Source: Opitutus sp. GAS368
GTDB taxonomy: Bacteria > Verrucomicrobiota > Verrucomicrobiia > Opitutales > Opitutaceae
Length of the DNA stretch: 10,311 nt
Reading direction: 5' to 3'
NCBI GenBank assembly: GCA_945862035.1
Contig: CAMAXB010000091.1
Span: 1 to 10,311, forward strand
Each line of letters opens with the position of its first letter. The first letter of the stretch is position 1. A program made the position numbers and the translations under genes. The notes below the pieces were generated by a model. That model was given only the letters and a program-made list of their open reading frames with translations. It had not been told where the DNA came from and searched no databases. Shown one piece after another: positions 6,968-10,311 of this stretch.

Positions 6968-7720
6968 TCACGGTGGAGCGAGGGAGGAAACGCCCGTTTC
7001 CCGGCCGATGCCACCGAGGGTGTCGTGGGCATAGACGCGCGGATTCGGCGCCTGCGCCGGGGCGGAGGCCAAAAAAGGCAGGGACTGGAGGAGGTTACTG
7101 GTGGTGCGGCCGTTTGGCGCGATCAGGCTGTCGGGCGCCTGAAGCGACCGGTACCACACCACGCTGCCATCGAGGAAGGCCACGAACCCGCCCGCGTCTC
7201 CGTACACTCCTTTGGTCGCGCTCCAGGTCCCGTCAGTCTGTAACCCGCGGGTGAAGGCGACCGGTGTGGTGCCCGGGTGGCTCAGCCGGAGGCCGGCCAC
7301 GAGTTCGACACTGAGGGTCAATTCGGCAAAGCCAGGATCCAGCGCGACGCCGTCCCCGGTTCGCGTCAGGATGGTGGCGGGAACCTGGAGAGGCCGGTGT
7401 GGATCGAGCCGCGATACATAGAATTCGGGATCCGTGAGAAATCCTGCTCGTGCGAGCGCGGCCGCCCATAGCTGGGGGGTGGTGGTGGCGGTTACTCCGG
7501 TCGGACGGAACGACGCTGGCGCAAGGTTGATTCCCGGCAAACGGTCGTCGTTATCGGTGGCGTAAAGGGTGGCTGCCTTTACGATCTCGCGGAGATGGTT
7601 TGCGTCGACCGTCCTTTGGGCGGTCTCGCGGACCTTGCCCACCGAAGGGATGACGATGGCGGCGAGAACAGCAATGATCGCAATGACCGTGAGCAGTTCG
7701 ATGAGGGTGAATGCACGCAT
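6968..7720 (-). CDS. Pseudopilin-like protein with prepilin N-terminal cleavage/methylation signal
   Basis: This is a secreted or cell-surface protein with a type IV pilin/type II secretion pseudopilin N terminus. Numbered from the ATG at 7720 (250 residues), it starts MRAFTLIELLTVIAIIAVLAAIVIP. That is a three-residue basic leader, a cleavage site before F4, Glu at mature position 5, and a 20-residue hydrophobic helix. Residues 33-60 continue as the amphipathic helix typical of the family; the rest looks like a globular beta-rich domain. Position -1 is Ala, not the canonical Gly, a variant common in PVC-group bacteria. Near residue 180, GGFVAFLDGSVVWY resembles the end of the H-X9-DG motif of verrucomicrobial and planctomycetal prepilin-like proteins, but the His position is Gly (174). 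Upstream in-frame starts exist (ATG at 7744, TTG at 7786) but only lengthen the leader. No secretion or pilus assembly genes are nearby, so its job is unknown; it ends 76 nt before the pyrophosphatase start. Confidence 0.85.
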   Translation of the reverse strand: MRAFTLIELLTVIAIIAVLAAIVIPSVGKVRETAQRTVDANHLREIVKAATLYATDNDDRLPGINLAPASFRPTGVTATTTPQLWAAALARAGFLTDPEFYVSRLDPHRPLQVPATILTRTGDGVALDPGFAELTLSVELVAGLRLSHPGTTPVAFTRGLQTDGTWSATKGVYGDAGGFVAFLDGSVVWYRSLQAPDSLIAPNGRTTSNLLQSLPFLASAPAQAPNPRVYAHDTLGGIGRETGVSSLAPP

Positions 7721-7754
7721 GGCCGGAGGCGTTGTAAAGTACATGGGAGACGGC

Positions 7755-7786
7755 ACTAGGGTCATAAAGCAAATAAAATGCGTCAA
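7755..7786. promoter_or_regulatory. AT-rich divergent promoter region (pseudopilin / ilvE)
   Basis: The two divergent genes share a 126-bp spacer, and within it lies the most AT-rich patch of this GC-rich stretch. On the plus strand TAAAAT (7774-7779) matches TATAAT in five of six bases, but I see no good -35 element before it. On the minus strand TTGACG (7786-7781) is close to the -35 consensus, but the best -10-like hexamer, TATGAC, is only 14 nt away. So this is a likely promoter zone by position and composition, with neither promoter well defined. Confidence 0.35.
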
Positions 7787-7846
7787 GTCCGAAGTTGCCG
7801 CGCCGTGCTGGACAATGGTGGGAAGGCGGCCCTACTTTGACCTTCG

Positions 7847-8713
7847 ATGAAGATTTACCTCGATGGCAACTTGGTGGACTCGGCTGAGGCCAAGATCTCC
7901 GTGTTTGATCACGGCCTGCTCTATGGAGACGGGATTTTTGAGGGGATCCGCCTCTACGGAGGCAATGTCTTTCGCTTGGATGAGCACCTCGAGCGGCTCG
8001 AATACTCCGCGAAGGCGATCCTGCTCAAATTGCCGTGGAGCCGGAAGGAGATCAGCGATGCGATCTGCGCAACGTGCCGGGCGAATGGATTGACGGACGG
8101 CTACATCCGCCTTGTGGTTACGCGGGGCGTGGGTGACCTCGGGCTGTCCCCTTGGCTCTGTCCGAAGCCCTCGATCTTCATCATCGCGGACAAGATTGCG
8201 CTCTACCCGAAGGAGCATTACGAGAAGGGTCTTGAGATCGTGACCGTGGCCACGCGGCGGATGAATCCGGCCGCGCTGAGTCCGGCCATTAAGTCCCTGA
8301 ACTATCTCAATAACATCATGGCCAAGATCGAGGCGCGCCAAGCGGGCGCGCTTGAGGCCATTATGCTGAACGATCAGGGTCTCGTAGCGGAGTGCACCGG
8401 CGACAATATCTTCATCGTGCACAAGGGTAGGATCCTGACGCCCTCGGCCCAGCAAGGAGCCCTGCAGGGCATCACGCGGGATACGATTTTCGCCATCGCC
8501 AAGGAGATTGGGGTCGCGATCGAGGAACACGACATGACCCGCTACGATGTGTGGAATGCCGACGAGGTTTTCCTCACCGGGACGGGCGCCGAGGTGATCC
8601 CGGTGGTCAAGCTGGATGGCCGCGAGATCGGCGACGCCAAGCCCGGCCCCGTGTTTGCCAAAGTTCTCGCGGCCTTCCGCCGCCGGGTCCTGGTCGAAGG
8701 TACCCGGATTTGA
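7847..8713 (+). CDS. ilvE: Branched-chain amino acid aminotransferase (class IV PLP transaminase)
   Basis: This cytoplasmic enzyme transfers an amino group between glutamate and the branched-chain 2-oxo acids, the last step in making valine, leucine and isoleucine and the first in their breakdown. The 288-residue length fits the shorter bacterial/archaeal IlvE type (about 290-310). Hallmarks: MKIYLDGNLVDSAEAKISVFDHGLLYGDGIFEGIR at the start of the small domain, phosphate-site R51 in HLERL, the PLP-binding lysine K149 in PAIKSLNYLNN, E182 in the AECTGDNIF signature, GITRDTI (208-214) and the phosphate-contact loop TGTGAEV (244-250). FEGIR, rather than the YEVIR type of D-amino acid transaminases, favours a branched-chain enzyme, though a D-alanine or aminodeoxychorismate lyase-like role cannot be strictly excluded. 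The ATG has no clear ribosome-binding site. The gene stands alone, divergent from the pseudopilin gene and followed by a hairpin. Confidence 0.93.
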   Translation: MKIYLDGNLVDSAEAKISVFDHGLLYGDGIFEGIRLYGGNVFRLDEHLERLEYSAKAILLKLPWSRKEISDAICATCRANGLTDGYIRLVVTRGVGDLGLSPWLCPKPSIFIIADKIALYPKEHYEKGLEIVTVATRRMNPAALSPAIKSLNYLNNIMAKIEARQAGALEAIMLNDQGLVAECTGDNIFIVHKGRILTPSAQQGALQGITRDTIFAIAKEIGVAIEEHDMTRYDVWNADEVFLTGTGAEVIPVVKLDGREIGDAKPGPVFAKVLAAFRRRVLVEGTRI

Positions 8714-8741
8714 GTCTCGGCCTGCAGTCCGCAGGTGAGAC
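8714..8741 (+). terminator. Hairpin directly after ilvE (possible terminator)
   Basis: The arms gtctc (8714-8718) / gagac (8737-8741) and cctgc (8721-8725) / gcagg (8731-8735) form a two-part stem around a 5-nt loop, interrupted only by GG opposite T (one G-T pair plus one bulged G). It begins at the base after the ilvE stop. There is no U tract downstream (caaatcgcgc), so it may stabilise the mRNA 3' end or work with Rho instead of being a classic intrinsic terminator. Confidence 0.45.
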
Positions 8742-8896
8742 AAATCGCGCATCCTTGCAGCGCGACCGAGCCGTTGCGGCGCGTTCACTTGCGGTCAAAT
8801 CTCCGCCGCCCGGGCTTGCGACCACGGGCGACGTTGGCATGGTGGGTGCAGGGACGGCCATTTCGCCGTCTCGTCTCATACCCGGCCCACTCGATC

Positions 8897-8902
8897 GATA
8901 AT
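8897..8902 (+). promoter_or_regulatory. Possible -10 element upstream of mcsA
   Basis: GATAAT matches the TATAAT consensus in five of six bases and lies 26 nt before the mcsA start, which would give a leader of about 20 nt. I see no acceptable -35 hexamer 16-18 nt upstream. The 215-bp gap from ilvE contains no CIRCE element and no tandem CtsR heptads. Confidence 0.3.
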
Positions 8903-8928
8903 TGAACTGAACGTGCTCCAATCTATTC

Positions 8929-9438
8929 ATGGCCAGCCCACTTAAGTGTGACCTTTGCTCCAAGCCAGCCACGGTGCACCTCACGCAAATCGTGAACAAC
9001 AAGGTGCACAAGGTGGACCTGTGCGAGGAGTGTGCGCAGGCCAAGGGGGTGACGGATCCCAGCGGATTCTCCCTCGCGGACCTGCTGCTCAAGGCCTCGC
9101 TCGCTCCGGAGGCGACACTCCCTGCGGGAGTTCGTTGCGAGCAGTGCGGATTCACCCAGAACGACTTCAAAAAGCATGGCCGGTTCGGCTGTGCGCAGTG
9201 CTACGACACCTTCAAGGGCATGGTTGAGCCGATGCTCGACGGCATGCACAAGGGCACCCGCCATGTCGGCAAGGTTCCGCAGCGTGCCCTCGACCGGCAG
9301 TCGCTGCACGAGCGCCTGAACCGCCTGGAAACCGATCTCAACGACGCCATCAAGTCCGAACGCTATGAGGAAGCGGCGCGCTATCGCGATGAAATCCACC
9401 AAGTCAAACAAGCCTTCGAGCAAAAGCCCACGCGCTGA
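8929..9438 (+). CDS. mcsA: McsA-like zinc-finger protein with UVR domain, activator of the McsB arginine kinase
   Basis: McsA binds and activates the protein arginine kinase McsB, in the cytoplasm, as part of heat-stress protein quality control. The 169-residue protein has four CXXC pairs: C7/C10, C32/C35, C70/C73 and C88/C91, expected to bind zinc as two four-cysteine sites. The block FKKHGRFGCAQCYDTF (80-95) and VGKVPQR (113-119) match the McsA family closely. A C-terminal UVR motif (about 126-164, LNRLETDLNDAIKSERYEEAARYRDEI) is the helical hairpin also found in UvrB and UvrC. The length is near that of B. subtilis McsA (about 185). It lies 4 nt before mcsB, so translation of the two is probably coupled. 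In Firmicutes ctsR sits immediately upstream; here the upstream gene is ilvE, across a 215-bp gap. No ribosome-binding site is visible before the ATG. Confidence 0.93.
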   Translation: MASPLKCDLCSKPATVHLTQIVNNKVHKVDLCEECAQAKGVTDPSGFSLADLLLKASLAPEATLPAGVRCEQCGFTQNDFKKHGRFGCAQCYDTFKGMVEPMLDGMHKGTRHVGKVPQRALDRQSLHERLNRLETDLNDAIKSERYEEAARYRDEIHQVKQAFEQKPTR

Positions 9439-9442
9439 GGCC

Positions 9443-10311
9443 ATGACCGTCGAGTCGCTCATCGCCACCCGCTCCGAACTGACCGATTCGGCCAGCGGAA
9501 AGTGCGCGGTCGTGCTGATGACCCGCATCCGGCTCGCGCGCAATCTCACGGGCCGTTCCTTTCCCGGCTGGGCCGGCCGCGACGGCCGCGCCGATGTCCT
9601 CGCCGCCTGCCGCACCGCTCTGGCGGGGGCGGGCCCGCTGAAGCGGGCGCTCAACGTCCCGCTGGATGAAGTCGGCCCGCTCGAACGCCAGATCCTGGTG
9701 GAGCGCCACCTGATCAGCCGCGAACTCTCAGGCTCGAAGGGAGGAGCGGGCGTGGTGATCAACAAGGAGCAGACGTTCTCCGTGATGATCAACGAGGAGG
9801 ACCACCTGCGCATCCAGGTTCTCCGCGCCGGCTTCCAGCTGAAGAAGGCGTGGGCCGCGATCACCGAACTCGACTCGAAACTCGAGGCGACGCTCGACTA
9901 CGCCTACTCCCCGACGCTCGGCTACCTCACGGCCTGTCCCACCAATCTTGGTACGGGCATGCGGGCCTCCGCCATGATGCATCTGCCCGCGCTGGTCATC
10001 GCCGGCCAGATGGAAAAGGTGGTTCGCGCCGTGAACCAGCTCGGCATGGTGGTGCGTGGGCTCTTCGGCGAGGGGTCCGATGCGAGCGGCAGCATTTTCC
10101 AGATCTCCAACCAGACCACGCTGGGCGAATCGGAAGAGGACATCATCAAGCGCCTGCAGAGCGTGCTTCAGTCGATCGTTGAGCACGAACTGAACGCCCG
10201 CGCCAAATTGCTCGAAAGCGACGGCAGCAAGCTGCACGACAAGATCGGTCGGGCCTACGGGATCCTGCAAAACAGTCATCTGCTCAGCTCAAGCGAGGCG
10301 ATGAATCTGCT
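9443..10311 (+). CDS. mcsB: Protein arginine kinase McsB, ATP:guanido phosphotransferase family (3' end cut by window)
   Basis: McsB phosphorylates arginine residues of proteins, marking them in Firmicutes for ClpCP degradation. The reading frame from the ATG at 9443 stays open to the window end: 289 complete codons of an expected 350-365, so about 60-75 C-terminal residues are missing. Family motifs are all present: TRIRLARNL (27-35), PLERQILVERHLIS (79-92), the catalytic acidic loop MINEEDHLRIQ (115-125), the guanido-kinase signature CPTNLGTGMRASAMMHLPAL (165-184; C165 aligns with the active-site C167 of B. subtilis McsB), VVRGLFGEGSDASG (203-216) and FQISNQTTLG (219-228). These agree with McsB rather than with metazoan arginine or creatine kinases, which also have an N-terminal helical domain missing here. 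The phosphoarginine-binding allosteric site lies in the unseen C terminus, so it cannot be judged. The gene follows mcsA by 4 nt; GAGG 2 nt before the ATG is too close to be a normal ribosome-binding site. Confidence 0.96.
   Translation, partial: MTVESLIATRSELTDSASGKCAVVLMTRIRLARNLTGRSFPGWAGRDGRADVLAACRTALAGAGPLKRALNVPLDEVGPLERQILVERHLISRELSGSKGGAGVVINKEQTFSVMINEEDHLRIQVLRAGFQLKKAWAAITELDSKLEATLDYAYSPTLGYLTACPTNLGTGMRASAMMHLPALVIAGQMEKVVRAVNQLGMVVRGLFGEGSDASGSIFQISNQTTLGESEEDIIKRLQSVLQSIVEHELNARAKLLESDGSKLHDKIGRAYGILQNSHLLSSSEAMNL

Noticed and set aside
7781..7786. TTG at 7784-7786 as start of a longer pseudopilin
   Set aside because: The added 22 residues (MTHFICFMTLVPSPMYFTTP and two more) would put a hydrophobic stretch before the prepilin signal. 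The TTGACG here looks more like part of a promoter.
8793..8799. GGTCAAA heptad upstream of mcsA, identical to one half of a CtsR operator
   Set aside because: CtsR operators are tandem heptads about 3 nt apart. The second copy is absent (tctccgccgc follows), the site is 130 bp from the start codon, and one heptamer is expected by chance.
8923..9864. A 313-codon minus-strand frame across mcsA and mcsB, with similar ones at 9728-10279 and 7832-8788
   Set aside because: They lie opposite strongly conserved McsA, McsB and IlvE coding sequence and show no domain or low-complexity signature of a real protein.

Overview
The window is ordinary, densely packed, GC-rich bacterial chromosome. It holds nine protein-coding genes, the last one cut by the window end. 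I see no rRNA, tRNA, CRISPR array, insertion sequence or phage gene. The best guess for the host is a Verrucomicrobiota-like (PVC group) Gram-negative bacterium, perhaps near the Opitutales. This is an inference from three things: a lone pseudopilin-like protein with an A-FTLIELLTVIAII leader of the kind abundant in that group, a periplasmic-adaptor efflux operon implying a two-membrane envelope, and an McsA/McsB arginine-kinase pair outside the Firmicutes ctsR-mcsA-mcsB-clpC context. No single gene here proves the taxonomy.

Layout: (1) 34-1536 (+) glycerol kinase GlpK. It converges with only 26 bp of separation on (2) a three-gene minus-strand operon read from about 4971 down to 1563: membrane-anchored MacA-like adaptor, MacB/LolD-type ATPase, then a separate MacB/FtsX-type permease, with gaps of 16 and 18 nt. 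(3) A 177-bp gap with no clear signal separates this from 5149-6891 (-), a multidomain family II (DHH/DHHA2) inorganic pyrophosphatase carrying CBS and DRTGG regulatory domains. (4) 6968-7720 (-) is a pseudopilin-like secreted or surface protein. (5) Divergent from it is ilvE (7847-8713, +), a branched-chain aminotransferase, followed directly by a hairpin. (6) After a 215-bp gap come mcsA (8929-9438) and mcsB (9443 to beyond the window end), a 4-nt-spaced protein-arginine-kinase operon.

Functionally these are separate modules: glycerol uptake and phosphorylation, tripartite-type export or efflux, pyrophosphate removal under likely adenine-nucleotide control, an extracellular pilin-like protein, the last step of branched-chain amino acid synthesis, and protein quality control by arginine phosphorylation. 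Most start codons lack a recognisable Shine-Dalgarno sequence; only the ATPase gene has a clear GGAG at normal spacing. I found no convincing new biological system. The items most worth a second look are the arginine-kinase pair without an adjacent ctsR and the large low-complexity insertion in the efflux adaptor.
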